Assembly (NCBI RefSeq): GCF_000617845.2
Contig: NZ_DF820425.1
Location: 4,019,725 to 4,083,724, forward strand
Reading direction: 5' to 3'
Length of the DNA stretch: 64,000 bases
Source: Bradyrhizobium sp. DOA9
GTDB taxonomy: Bacteria; Pseudomonadota; Alphaproteobacteria; Rhizobiales; Xanthobacteraceae
This document shows positions 8,708-16,283 of the stretch, piece by piece (within the stretch, counting starts at the first letter, position 1; each line of letters begins with the position of its first letter). The notes below the pieces were generated by a model that was not told the origin of the DNA, ran no database searches, and saw only the letters and a list, made by a program, of their open reading frames with translations. The translations under genes were made by a program, and so were the position numbers.

Positions 8708-9571
8708 ATGCCGAGGGTGCAGGCGGGCGAAGTCCAGCTTGGCTGGCGGGAGTGGGGAGAAGGCGACGTCACCGTCGTCTTCATCCACGGAAATCTCGCC
8801 AGCAAGGACTGGATCGAGCTCGCCGCGCCGTTCTTCCCATCCGGCCTTCGGGTGATCGGCATCGACTGGCGCGGCTGCGGCGACAGCGACCGGCCGAAGC
8901 CGGCGCCCGACTATTCCAACTATTCCATGCGGCAGCACGCCGAGGACATGCTGGCGGCGCTCGATACGCTCGGGATCGGCTATTGCCATCTCGCGACACA
9001 TTCCACCGGCGGCATCATCGCCGCCAGGATGCTGCTCGAGCAGCCGCAGCGCTTCGGCCGCGTGTTCGCGCTCGATCCGGTGACGCCGCTCGGCATGGCC
9101 TTCAATGCCGACCAGATCGGATTGTTCAGGGCCATGATGTCGAGCAAGGAGCTGACGCGGTCCGTGATGGCGACGGCCGCTTCTTCGCTGTTCGTCCCGG
9201 AGAGCATGGAGCCGAACAAGATCCCTCGTTTTCGCGAGGGGCTGGGAGAGATCCAGATGCTGTTCGACCGGATCATCGAACAGACCTTCGGCGTATCGGA
9301 GGGGATCTGGATCGGCACGCCGGTGAACCTGACGCGGGAGAAGGAGAGCCGTGAGCTGGAGCGCCGTATGCCCGAGATCCGGCACCCGCACCTCGTGCTG
9401 TGGGGCGAGAGGGATGGCTGGATTGCACCTGCCGACCTCCGCACCATGGCGTCGGCGATGCCGGATTGCCGGCTGGTGATCGTGCCCGGCATCGGGCATT
9501 CGATGAATCTCGAACGCCCGGCGCTTTATGCCGGCTATTTCGGAGCGTGGTTTGGAGGACTTGCCGCGTAG
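8708..9571 (+). CDS. alpha/beta hydrolase
   Basis: A 287-residue hydrolase without a signal peptide. The oxyanion segment FIHGNLASKDW is near residue 25, the nucleophile Ser99 lies in THSTGG, and the C-terminal GIGHSMNLERP gives the catalytic His. The elbow has T instead of the common M or L after Ser, as seen in some C-C hydrolases and esterases. It lies 9 bp after the two-domain secreted hydrolase and is probably co-transcribed, so it may process the product of that enzyme after uptake. Specific reaction not identifiable. Confidence 0.83.
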   Translation: MPRVQAGEVQLGWREWGEGDVTVVFIHGNLASKDWIELAAPFFPSGLRVIGIDWRGCGDSDRPKPAPDYSNYSMRQHAEDMLAALDTLGIGYCHLATHSTGGIIAARMLLEQPQRFGRVFALDPVTPLGMAFNADQIGLFRAMMSSKELTRSVMATAASSLFVPESMEPNKIPRFREGLGEIQMLFDRIIEQTFGVSEGIWIGTPVNLTREKESRELERRMPEIRHPHLVLWGERDGWIAPADLRTMASAMPDCRLVIVPGIGHSMNLERPALYAGYFGAWFGGLAA

Positions 9572-9599
9572 CAGGGCCTGCTCCGAAGTCGTGGCCGCG

Positions 9600-9854
9600 C
9601 AGGTGAACTTTTTCCTCGAGCACGAGACGACTGTCGATTTCCATCCGCACGGCATGGTCGTGGTTACGAAGCAGTTGCTCCGCCCGAATGTCTGACAGGG
9701 CGAGATGCAGCGTTCCGTTCTGCTTCCAGCATGTCGCCTGGCCAGTCTCGACTTCCAGCTCGGTGAAAAGACGGGACGTGTATTTTGCTAGCTCGGTCTG
9801 CGCCGAATTCTCGCGTAACTGGCCAGCGATGCCGGCGGCGTGCCGTCCAAACAC
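9600..9854 (-). pseudogene. remnant of dimethylglycine/sarcosine dehydrogenase-like flavoprotein
   Basis: The minus strand still codes a short, clearly protein-like stretch: HAAGIAGQLRENSAQ, then ELAKYTSRLFTELEVETGQA, then KQNGTLHLALS. This matches the region after the FAD-binding motif in GcvT-type dimethylglycine dehydrogenases (HAAGLVGQLR...YTADLY...ETGQATGF.QNGS). The FAD-binding N-terminus and the remaining several hundred residues are missing, and the frame runs on into the antisense of the upstream hydrolase. It is a decayed fragment, not a working gene. It lies next to the methylamine-type cluster and probably once belonged to methylated-amine catabolism. Confidence 0.65.
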
Positions 9855-9871
9855 CGCGTGGACGCTCGATG

Positions 9872-10534
9872 TCAGCTTCGCCGCGGATAGATGATAATCG
9901 AGAGATACGTCATCGGCGCCTTGACGAGCTCTTCCGGCCCATGACGGGCGGCCGCGTCAAAGAAAAGCGCGTCGCCGGGCTCGAGCAAATAGCTACGATC
10001 GGCGTGTCGATAGCGCACTTTGCCGGTAAGCATGTAGATGAACTCCACACCGGCATGCCGGAAATCGGTGTAGGGAACGGCGTCACCCTTGAGCGTAATC
10101 AAATAGGGTTCGACGACGATATCGCCGCCGACGCTGTGCCCGAGGAGATCATAGAGGTGCCCGGCCTTGGTGCCGCGCCGCTCGATCCGGACGCCCGTCC
10201 CCGCCTTCACGAAGGAGCAATCACGTTGCTCTGTGCTTTCGCGGAATAGACGGCCGATCGGTACATTCAGGGCCTTCGCCAGCGCTGATAGGGTCGCCAG
10301 AGAGGGCGAGATCGACCCGTTCTCGATCTTGGACATCATGCCGGCTGAAATACCAGCCGCCGCACCGAGCTCCATGACGGTGAGATCCAGCTCCTTCCTC
10401 AGTCGACGGACTTCGGCTCCGATTTCCGATTCAAGAGTGGGGGTTACTTCCTTTGGAGCTAGCGAACCGGTCAGAAGCTCTGGTTCTTGCCGCGGGGAGA
10501 CCGCTTTCGAACGCTTGATGGCGCCTTTAGCCAC
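9872..10534 (-). CDS. XRE-family transcriptional regulator with cupin sensor domain
   Basis: A 220-residue regulator with a lambda-repressor-like helix-turn-helix at about residues 39-97 (LTVMELGAAAGISAGMMSKIENGSISPS). The C-terminal cupin barrel at about 115-215 contains HAGVEFIYMLTGKVRYRH and LEPGDALFFDAAARHGPEEL. Proteins of this design commonly control amine, amino acid or polyol catabolism and sense the ligand in the cupin. It is transcribed away from the mgs-like operon across a gap of about 540 bp, which makes it a candidate regulator of that operon. A dyad AAAGAA-ATA-TTCTTT in the mgs promoter is a possible binding site. Confidence 0.88.
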   Translation of the reverse strand: MAKGAIKRSKAVSPRQEPELLTGSLAPKEVTPTLESEIGAEVRRLRKELDLTVMELGAAAGISAGMMSKIENGSISPSLATLSALAKALNVPIGRLFRESTEQRDCSFVKAGTGVRIERRGTKAGHLYDLLGHSVGGDIVVEPYLITLKGDAVPYTDFRHAGVEFIYMLTGKVRYRHADRSYLLEPGDALFFDAAARHGPEELVKAPMTYLSIIIYPRRS

Positions 10535-11006
10535 AGTGAAACCTCGCTGTATCTACTGAGTCCAGCCTTAAAGCTCGGCTGCCGTAGATCCTCCGACCGG
10601 ATGATGGATCGTCGCCTTTCTATACTGTGGCGCGCCGCCTGCGGCTAGCCAAGCGCAGCCCCTGCTGCGATTGCCAACATTGCTAGCCGACCGCGGCCGA
10701 TTTCGGAGCCGGGCATTCTTGACTGCAAGTGATCCTGTCGTCCCGCCACGAGATTGTTCTGCTGCCTGAATTGTCGCCATAGGCCGGGGCGGGCTTGCAC
10801 GATAATTGCATGAAAATTTATTGCCTGATGGGAAAGATTGGAGGAGGTCGGCATGGATATCGCGCTGCATGCGAGGCGATTCACGGCTGAGATTTCGAGC
10901 CTTCGGGATTGTCGCGCCAGTATGATCGTATCGTGCCGCCGCGACACTGTTTCGAGGGCTAGGTGGGCCGATTTCCAAACTCCAAACTCCGGACAACGCC
11001 ATTTTC
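10535..11006. other. intergenic region between the cupin regulator and the mgs-like operon
   Basis: No supported gene. Minus-strand open frames here have no recognisable domain and poor codon character. The region is more AT-rich towards 10800-11030, leading into the promoter of the next operon. Confidence 0.5.
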
Positions 11007-11034
11007 TTGACGAGAAAGAAATATTCTTTATAGT
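11007..11034 (+). promoter_or_regulatory. sigma-70-type promoter of the mgs-like operon with internal dyad
   Basis: TTGACG (11007-11012) and TATAGT (11029-11034) are 16 bp apart, 45 bp before the MCGIVG start codon. The spacer holds a perfect inverted repeat AAAGAA-ATA-TTCTTT (11015-11029), placed where a repressor would block RNA polymerase. Confidence 0.5.
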
Positions 11035-11078
11035 AACAGATTGGGTGCATGGGCGTAAACCTCGCTGCGGAGGGTGTT

Positions 11079-11972
11079 ATGTGTGGAATCGTAGGGTTGT
11101 TTCTGAAGCAGCGGAAGCTTGAGCCGGAGCTCGGGGCGATGTTGTCGGACATGCTGGCCGTGATGAGCGATCGCGGTCCCGACAGCGCGGGCTTCGCGGT
11201 CTATGGCGATGGCCAAACGGGATGTGTGAAGCTGACCGTGAGTGGCGCGAGCGAAACCGCGCTGCGCGAATCGCTTACCGAGCTTGGGCGCGCTCTCGGA
11301 GAAAATCTGGTTTCGACTTTTCGTGACACGCACGCGGTCATTTCGCTCCCCGCGAGCAAGGAACGGCAGGCGCGCGGCTGGATCGCTGCACATGACGACA
11401 TCAGCTTTGTCGGGGCTGGGACGCGAATGGAGCTCTACAAGGAGGTCGGTCTACCGGAGCGAGTCGCGCAACGGTTTGGGTTGGCCAGGATGGCAGGCAG
11501 CCACGGCATCGGCCACACCCGCATGGCGACGGAATCTGCAGTGACCACGCGCGGCGCACATCCGTTCTCGACCGGCCTCGACCAGTGCCTCGTTCACAAC
11601 GGTTCGCTCTCGAATCACAACGGTGTGCGTCGTGTCCTGCGTCGCGAAGGTATGACATTCGAAACCGAAAATGACACCGAGGTCGCAGCAGGTTATCTCA
11701 GCTGGAAGATCCGGGAGGGCGCCTCACTCAAGGAAGCATTGACGCAAAGTCTCGTTGATCTCGATGGCTTCTACACTTTCGTTGTGGGTACGGAGAGCGG
11801 ATTTGCCGTGTTGCGCGATCCGATCTCCTGCAAGCCGGCGGTGATGGCCGAGACCAACGACTATGTGGCGTTTGGCTCGGAGTATCGCGCGCTCGCGATG
11901 TTGCCAGGCGTCGACAAAGCCCATCTCTTTGAGCCCAATCCGGCGACCGTCTACGCGTGGGAGCGCGCGTGA
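11079..11972 (+). CDS. mgsA: class II glutamine amidotransferase, N-methylglutamate synthase subunit A-like (GlxB family)
   Basis: A 297-residue Ntn-type glutamine amidotransferase. It starts MCGIVGLFL, so Cys2 becomes the N-terminal nucleophile that frees ammonia from glutamine; the upstream in-frame start at 11049 would bury that Cys, so 11079 is chosen. HTRMATESAVTTRGAHPF and DQCLVHNGSLSNHNGVRR are the glutamine-binding loops. Followed directly by GXGXG-domain and FMN-synthase-domain genes, it forms the split glutamate-synthase-like set called glxBCD in rhizobia and mgsABC in methylamine users. With the gmaS-like gene and four-subunit dehydrogenase nearby, N-methylglutamate synthase is the best reading; a general glutamate synthase-like role remains possible. 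Confidence 0.85.
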   Translation: MCGIVGLFLKQRKLEPELGAMLSDMLAVMSDRGPDSAGFAVYGDGQTGCVKLTVSGASETALRESLTELGRALGENLVSTFRDTHAVISLPASKERQARGWIAAHDDISFVGAGTRMELYKEVGLPERVAQRFGLARMAGSHGIGHTRMATESAVTTRGAHPFSTGLDQCLVHNGSLSNHNGVRRVLRREGMTFETENDTEVAAGYLSWKIREGASLKEALTQSLVDLDGFYTFVVGTESGFAVLRDPISCKPAVMAETNDYVAFGSEYRALAMLPGVDKAHLFEPNPATVYAWERA

Positions 11973-12661
11973 TGTCAATTTTTGATCTTGCCAAGGTGCC
12001 GCTGCGCGAACTCAACGCGGCCCTTCATTCGCTGCCGCCTTCCACCAACGAAACCCATTGGGTCGTGACCAATCCGGGTGGAAAACATGCGATCGCCTGC
12101 GGCGTCGATGCGCCGATCACGATCGATATCGAGGGGCACGTCGGCTACTATTGCGGCGGCATGAACAAGGAAGCGACGATCGTCGTCTCGGGAAATGCGG
12201 GCGTCGGTGTTGCCGAGAACATGATGTCGGGCGAGGTTCGTGTCAAAGGAGACGCGAGCCAGGCTGCCGGAGCGACCGGCCGCGGCGGCTTGCTCGTGAT
12301 CGACGGCAACGCATCCGCGCGCTGCGGAATCTCGATGAAGGGCATCGACATCGTCGTCAAAGGCTCGATTGGGCCGATGAGTGCCTTCATGGCGCAGGCC
12401 GGCAATCTCGTCGTGCTCGGAGATGCGGGCGATGCGCTCGGCGACTCAATCTATGAAGCCCGCCTGTTCGTGCGCGGCAGCGTAGCAGGTCTCGGAGCCG
12501 ACTGTATCGAGAAAGAGATGTCGGCGGAAGATAAGTCGATTCTCAAGTCACTGTTGAAACGTGCGGACCTGAACGAGTCGATCAGCCCCGATGACTTCAA
12601 GATGTTCGGCTCCGCTCGTCGCCTTTATCACTTCCACATTGACAACGTCGACGCCTACTGA
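11972..12661 (+). CDS. mgsB: GXGXG-motif protein, N-methylglutamate synthase subunit B-like (GlxC family)
   Basis: A 229-residue protein homologous to the right-handed beta-helix (GXGXG) domain at the C-terminus of glutamate synthase. The repeating glycine turns are visible in GGMNKEATIVVSGNAGVGVAE, SGEVRVKGDAS, GRGGLLVIDGNAS and GNLVVLGDAGDALGDS. Its ATG overlaps the upstream stop (TGATG), so the two are translationally coupled. In the synthase complex it is structural, joining the amidotransferase to the FMN subunit. No catalytic residues are expected. Confidence 0.87.
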   Translation: MSIFDLAKVPLRELNAALHSLPPSTNETHWVVTNPGGKHAIACGVDAPITIDIEGHVGYYCGGMNKEATIVVSGNAGVGVAENMMSGEVRVKGDASQAAGATGRGGLLVIDGNASARCGISMKGIDIVVKGSIGPMSAFMAQAGNLVVLGDAGDALGDSIYEARLFVRGSVAGLGADCIEKEMSAEDKSILKSLLKRADLNESISPDDFKMFGSARRLYHFHIDNVDAY

Positions 12662-12673
12662 GCAGGATTTCTG

Positions 12674-14002
12674 ATGACCGTCCCGCCGCCCCATCGTACA
12701 CCGCCTCGGTTTTCTGCTACCTTCAGTCCGCAGACGATCGCTGAAATTCAGCGCGCCGCCGCGACGGGCATCTACGATATCCGCGGCGGCGGCGCCAAGC
12801 GCGCGCTGCCGCATTTCGATGATCTTCTGTTCCTGGGTGCCTCAATCTCGCGGTATCCGCTCGAAGGCTATCGCGAGAAATGCGGAACCGATGTTGCGCT
12901 GGGCACGCGCTTCGCCAAGAAGCCGATCAAGCTCAAGATACCCGTCACCATTGCGGGAATGAGCTTTGGCGCATTGTCAGCGCCGGCCAAGGAAGCGCTG
13001 GGACGCGGCGCCTCCGCGGTTGGAACGTCGACCACCACCGGCGACGGCGGGATGACTGCCGAAGAGCGCAGTCATTCTTCCATCCTGGTCTATCAGTATC
13101 TACCGTCGCGCTATGGCATGAACCCGGACGATCTGAGACGGGCTGATGCGATCGAGATCGTGATCGGGCAGGGCGCAAAGCCCGGCGGTGGCGGCATGCT
13201 GCTGGGCCAGAAGATTTCTCCACGGGTGGCCAAGATGCGCACCCTCCCGGAAGGGATCGATCAACGTTCAGCCTGCCGGCATCCGGACTGGACCGGACCT
13301 GACGATCTTGAGATCAAGATCGAGGAGTTGCGGGAGCTGACCGATTGGGAAAAGCCGATCTATGTCAAGGTTGGAGCCAGCCGTCCCTATTACGACACCG
13401 CGCTTGCCGCCAAATCAGGTGCCGACGTAATCGTGCTCGACGGTATGCAAGGGGGAACAGCCGCAACCCAGGAGGTCTTCATCGAGAATGTGGGCCTGCC
13501 GCTCCTGGCGGCTATTCGACCCGCGGTGCAGGCATTGCAGGATCTGGGCTTGCACCGCAAGCTGCAGCTGATCGTCTCCGGCGGCGTCCGCACGGGCGCC
13601 GACGTGGCGAAGGCGCTGGCGCTCGGCGCGGACGCGGTGGCAATTGGCACCGCGGCGTTGATTGCCCTCGGCGACAATGATCCGCAGCTGCAGGCGGAGT
13701 ACGAAAAGCTGGGCACCGTTGCCGGGGCCTATGACGACTGGCAGGACGGATTGGATCCTGCCGGCATCACCACGCAAGATCCAGTGCTGGCAGCACGACT
13801 TGACCCGGTCAAGGCCGGCCGGCGCTTGGCAAATTATCTCTCGGTGCTGACGCTCGAGGCGCAGACGATCGCGCGCGCCTGCGGAAAGAGCCATCTGCAC
13901 AATCTCGAACCGGAGGACCTCGTCGCCCTGTCGATCGAGGCTGCGGCGATGGCGGGCGTGCCGCTCGCCGGAACCAACTGGATTCCGGGAATAACGCAGT
14001 AG
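12674..14002 (+). CDS. mgsC: FMN-binding glutamate synthase domain protein, N-methylglutamate synthase subunit C-like (GlxD family)
   Basis: A 442-residue TIM barrel matching the FMN and glutamate-synthase domain. PVTIAGMSFGALSAPAKEAL, GTSTTTGDGGMTAEER, QGAKPGGGGMLLGQKIS and LIVSGGVRTGADVAKALALGADAVAIGTA are the FMN and substrate loops in their usual order. KVGASRPYYDTALAAKSGADVIVLDGMQGGTAA precedes the phosphate-binding region. It lies 12 bp after the subunit B-like gene. Family knowledge: together with A and B it would transfer the gamma-glutamyl acceptor chemistry that yields N-methylglutamate from glutamate and methylamine, or act as a specialised glutamate synthase. Confidence 0.88.
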   Translation: MTVPPPHRTPPRFSATFSPQTIAEIQRAAATGIYDIRGGGAKRALPHFDDLLFLGASISRYPLEGYREKCGTDVALGTRFAKKPIKLKIPVTIAGMSFGALSAPAKEALGRGASAVGTSTTTGDGGMTAEERSHSSILVYQYLPSRYGMNPDDLRRADAIEIVIGQGAKPGGGGMLLGQKISPRVAKMRTLPEGIDQRSACRHPDWTGPDDLEIKIEELRELTDWEKPIYVKVGASRPYYDTALAAKSGADVIVLDGMQGGTAATQEVFIENVGLPLLAAIRPAVQALQDLGLHRKLQLIVSGGVRTGADVAKALALGADAVAIGTAALIALGDNDPQLQAEYEKLGTVAGAYDDWQDGLDPAGITTQDPVLAARLDPVKAGRRLANYLSVLTLEAQTIARACGKSHLHNLEPEDLVALSIEAAAMAGVPLAGTNWIPGITQ

Positions 14003-14074
14003 CGGATACGCGCCGCGCGAATTCAACTGACTGCAAGTTTCGATGCCGGGTGTTGACGCATCAAAGAGGTAACT

Positions 14075-15373
14075 ATGGCCAATAGTCTTCACGCCACGGC
14101 GCAAGAGAGGGGCATCAAGTATTTTCTGATCTCCTACACCGACCTGTTTGGCGTGCAACGCGCCAAGCTTGTGCCAGCTGCAGCGATCGACGGCATGCTC
14201 AAGAGCGGGGCGGGCTTTGCAGGCTTCGCGACATGGTTCGACATGACGCCGGCCGACCCCGACATGTTCGCGATGCCGGACCCGGCAAGCCTGGTCCAGT
14301 TGCCATGGAAGCCTGAAGTTGGCTGGCTTGCCGCAGATCCCTGGATGAACGGAAAGCCGGTTGCGCAAGCGCCGCGCAATCTCTTGAAGCGGTTGATCGC
14401 CGATGCCGCCGCCAAGGGACTCGAGCTGAAAACTGGCGTCGAATGCGAGTTCTTCCTGATTTCGCGCGACGGGACTGGGATTTCCGATGATGCCGATCAC
14501 CAGCCCAAACCCTGCTACGATCAGCAGGCATTGATGCGGCGGTACGACATCATTGCTGAAATCTGCGATTGCATGCTGTCGCTTGGCTGGAAACCCTACC
14601 AGAACGATCACGAGGACGCGAACGGCCAGTTCGAAATGAATTGGGAATTCGACTCGGCCTTGAAGACCGCGGACCGCCATGCATTCTTCAAATACATGGT
14701 GCGCTCGATCGCGGAGAAACATGGATTGCGCGCAACCTTCATGCCGAAGCCGTTCGTCGACCTGACCGGCAACGGCTGCCACGCCCACGTCTCGGTGTGG
14801 CGCGATGGCCGCAATCTGTTCGAGGACGAAGCTGGCGAACTCGGCGTGTCAAAGCTCGGCTATCAGTTCCTGGGTGGCATCATGCACTCGGCCGATGCGC
14901 TGGCGGCTCTGCTCAATCCGACGGTCAACTCCTACAAGCGCATCAATGCGCCACGTACGACGTCTGGAGCGACCTGGGCGCCGAACTCCGTAACCTATGC
15001 GGGAAACAACCGCACCCACCTCATCCGTATTCCCGAGGGCGGGCGCTTTGAGGTCCGCCTCGCCGACGGCGCGGTCAATCCTTATCTGCTGCAGGCAGGA
15101 TTGCTCGCCGCAGGGCTTGACGGGATCGACAACCAGCGCGATCCCGGCAGTCGTCTCGACATTAACATGTATTTGGACGGTCATTCCGTCGAGACCGGCA
15201 AGAAATTGCCGCTGAACCTGCTCGATGCGATCCGAGCACTGCGGTCGTCATCGGTGCTGTCGGACAAGTTGGGCGAGTTCGTACCGTGCTACGTCAAGCT
15301 CAAGACCGACGAATGGAATTCGTATGCACGCCATTTGACGGCATGGGAGCGCGAAACCACGCTGGATTGCTGA
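14075..15373 (+). CDS. gmaS: type III glutamine synthetase-like, gamma-glutamylmethylamide synthetase
   Basis: A 432-residue glutamine synthetase homologue of the GlnT/GlnIII kind. The N-terminal beta-grasp region contains SYTDLFGVQRAKLVPA; the catalytic core has GVECEFFLI, HEDANGQFEMNW, TGNGCHAHVSVW, then the ATP and glutamate loops NNRTHLIRIPEGGRFEVRLADGAVNPYL. Metal-binding Glu and His residues are conserved. Directly downstream of mgsABC-like genes, it is best read as gamma-glutamylmethylamide synthetase, which joins methylamine to glutamate with ATP. The rhizobial name glnT describes the same arrangement. A plain glutamine synthetase activity cannot be excluded. Confidence 0.83.
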   Translation: MANSLHATAQERGIKYFLISYTDLFGVQRAKLVPAAAIDGMLKSGAGFAGFATWFDMTPADPDMFAMPDPASLVQLPWKPEVGWLAADPWMNGKPVAQAPRNLLKRLIADAAAKGLELKTGVECEFFLISRDGTGISDDADHQPKPCYDQQALMRRYDIIAEICDCMLSLGWKPYQNDHEDANGQFEMNWEFDSALKTADRHAFFKYMVRSIAEKHGLRATFMPKPFVDLTGNGCHAHVSVWRDGRNLFEDEAGELGVSKLGYQFLGGIMHSADALAALLNPTVNSYKRINAPRTTSGATWAPNSVTYAGNNRTHLIRIPEGGRFEVRLADGAVNPYLLQAGLLAAGLDGIDNQRDPGSRLDINMYLDGHSVETGKKLPLNLLDAIRALRSSSVLSDKLGEFVPCYVKLKTDEWNSYARHLTAWERETTLDC

Positions 15374-15490
15374 GGGGCGTCCGCCCGATGACCGCGACGG
15401 TCGCCGACAATGCGCCGCTGCTCGAAGTGCTCGCCGGCGACGACGGTTACGGATTCCGGTGGCGATGGTCTGGGGTGCCTTGGAGGCAAC

Positions 15491-15644
15491 ATACGAGGTC
15501 GTCGGGTTGGTCATGATGCGAAACGCGTTCGACATCCTGCTCGATGATCGGACCTTCATCGAGATCTGGCGTCACATAATGGGCGGTAGCGATGCCAGGC
15601 TTGTTGGGACAAGAGAAGGTCAAAATGTAGCCGTCGGTGGACAT
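15491..15644 (-). pseudogene. purU: purU remnant with internal deletion
   Basis: From ATG 15644 the minus strand reads the PurU (formyltetrahydrofolate deformylase) N-terminus YILTFSCPNKPGI, then jumps straight to the C-terminal catalytic segment TPDLDEGPIIEQDVERVSH and ...PDDLV before breaking down. The roughly 200 residues normally between these two blocks are absent, and the C-terminal tail is lost too. This is a deleted gene. purU is a usual partner of sarcosine oxidase-type genes because it removes formyl-tetrahydrofolate, and this relic lies immediately after the last subunit gene. Confidence 0.75.
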
Positions 15645-15671
15645 GGGCGTCTCTTGGGACAAAGCTATGGT

Positions 15672-16283
15672 TCATTGAGCCGCTTGGGTTTGCCATTCGC
15701 AGCCAAACTCGGCGGCGCTGCTTGAGAACCAGCGCGAGAAGCTCTTGGCAAGGCTGCGGTACAAGGCGATTTCGAAGCAGGGGCTGCCGTCGCCGTCGTC
15801 TTCGCAACGCCAGATGGTGGCGCCGATATGGGCGACGATCGTGGTCGCGGCGGCTCCGATCTCGAACGCTCGAGGATGAAGGTCGATCTGAAAACCCTTG
15901 GCAAGGGTGTTCCTGACCGCATGGCCGCCGACGCGGAAAACCACATAGCCGCCGCTTTGGTCCGACACCGACGCGAGCGGCTCGACGATCTGTTTGAGTG
16001 ACATGCCAAACAGCGGGCCTGCGCCGTCGCTCATGGCGAGCCAGTAATTCGGGCCTATGGCCACGAAGGCGATCTCGCCCGCACGCACGATGGAAGGCGT
16101 CGTGGGCAGCTCAAGAAGGAAAAGCTGCCTGATACGGTCGCGCAGCAGCGCGTGCCGTCCTTTGCGAGTCTGCATCGTTGCCAAGCCAAGTCCGCGCAAC
16201 TCGCGGACGGTGACGCCGGCACCGGGTTGCGATTGGCCAATGTCCAATGTTGCGGGACGTGATGGTAGAGCAAGATCAGCCAT
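15672..16283 (-). CDS. soxG: sarcosine oxidase gamma subunit family, N-methylglutamate dehydrogenase subunit D-like
   Basis: A 203-residue gamma subunit, start ATG 16283 overlapping the alpha subunit stop by 8 bp. Family features are the MADLALPSRPATLDIG opening, RELRGLGLATMQTRKG, and GPNYWLAMSDGAGPLFG, with DQSGGYVVFRVGGHAVRNTLAKG in the C-terminal half. The gamma subunit is a GcvT-related non-catalytic part of heterotetrameric sarcosine oxidase or N-methylglutamate dehydrogenase. It is the last intact gene of the B-D-A-G operon; the purU relic follows. Confidence 0.82.
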   Translation of the reverse strand: MADLALPSRPATLDIGQSQPGAGVTVRELRGLGLATMQTRKGRHALLRDRIRQLFLLELPTTPSIVRAGEIAFVAIGPNYWLAMSDGAGPLFGMSLKQIVEPLASVSDQSGGYVVFRVGGHAVRNTLAKGFQIDLHPRAFEIGAAATTIVAHIGATIWRCEDDGDGSPCFEIALYRSLAKSFSRWFSSSAAEFGCEWQTQAAQ

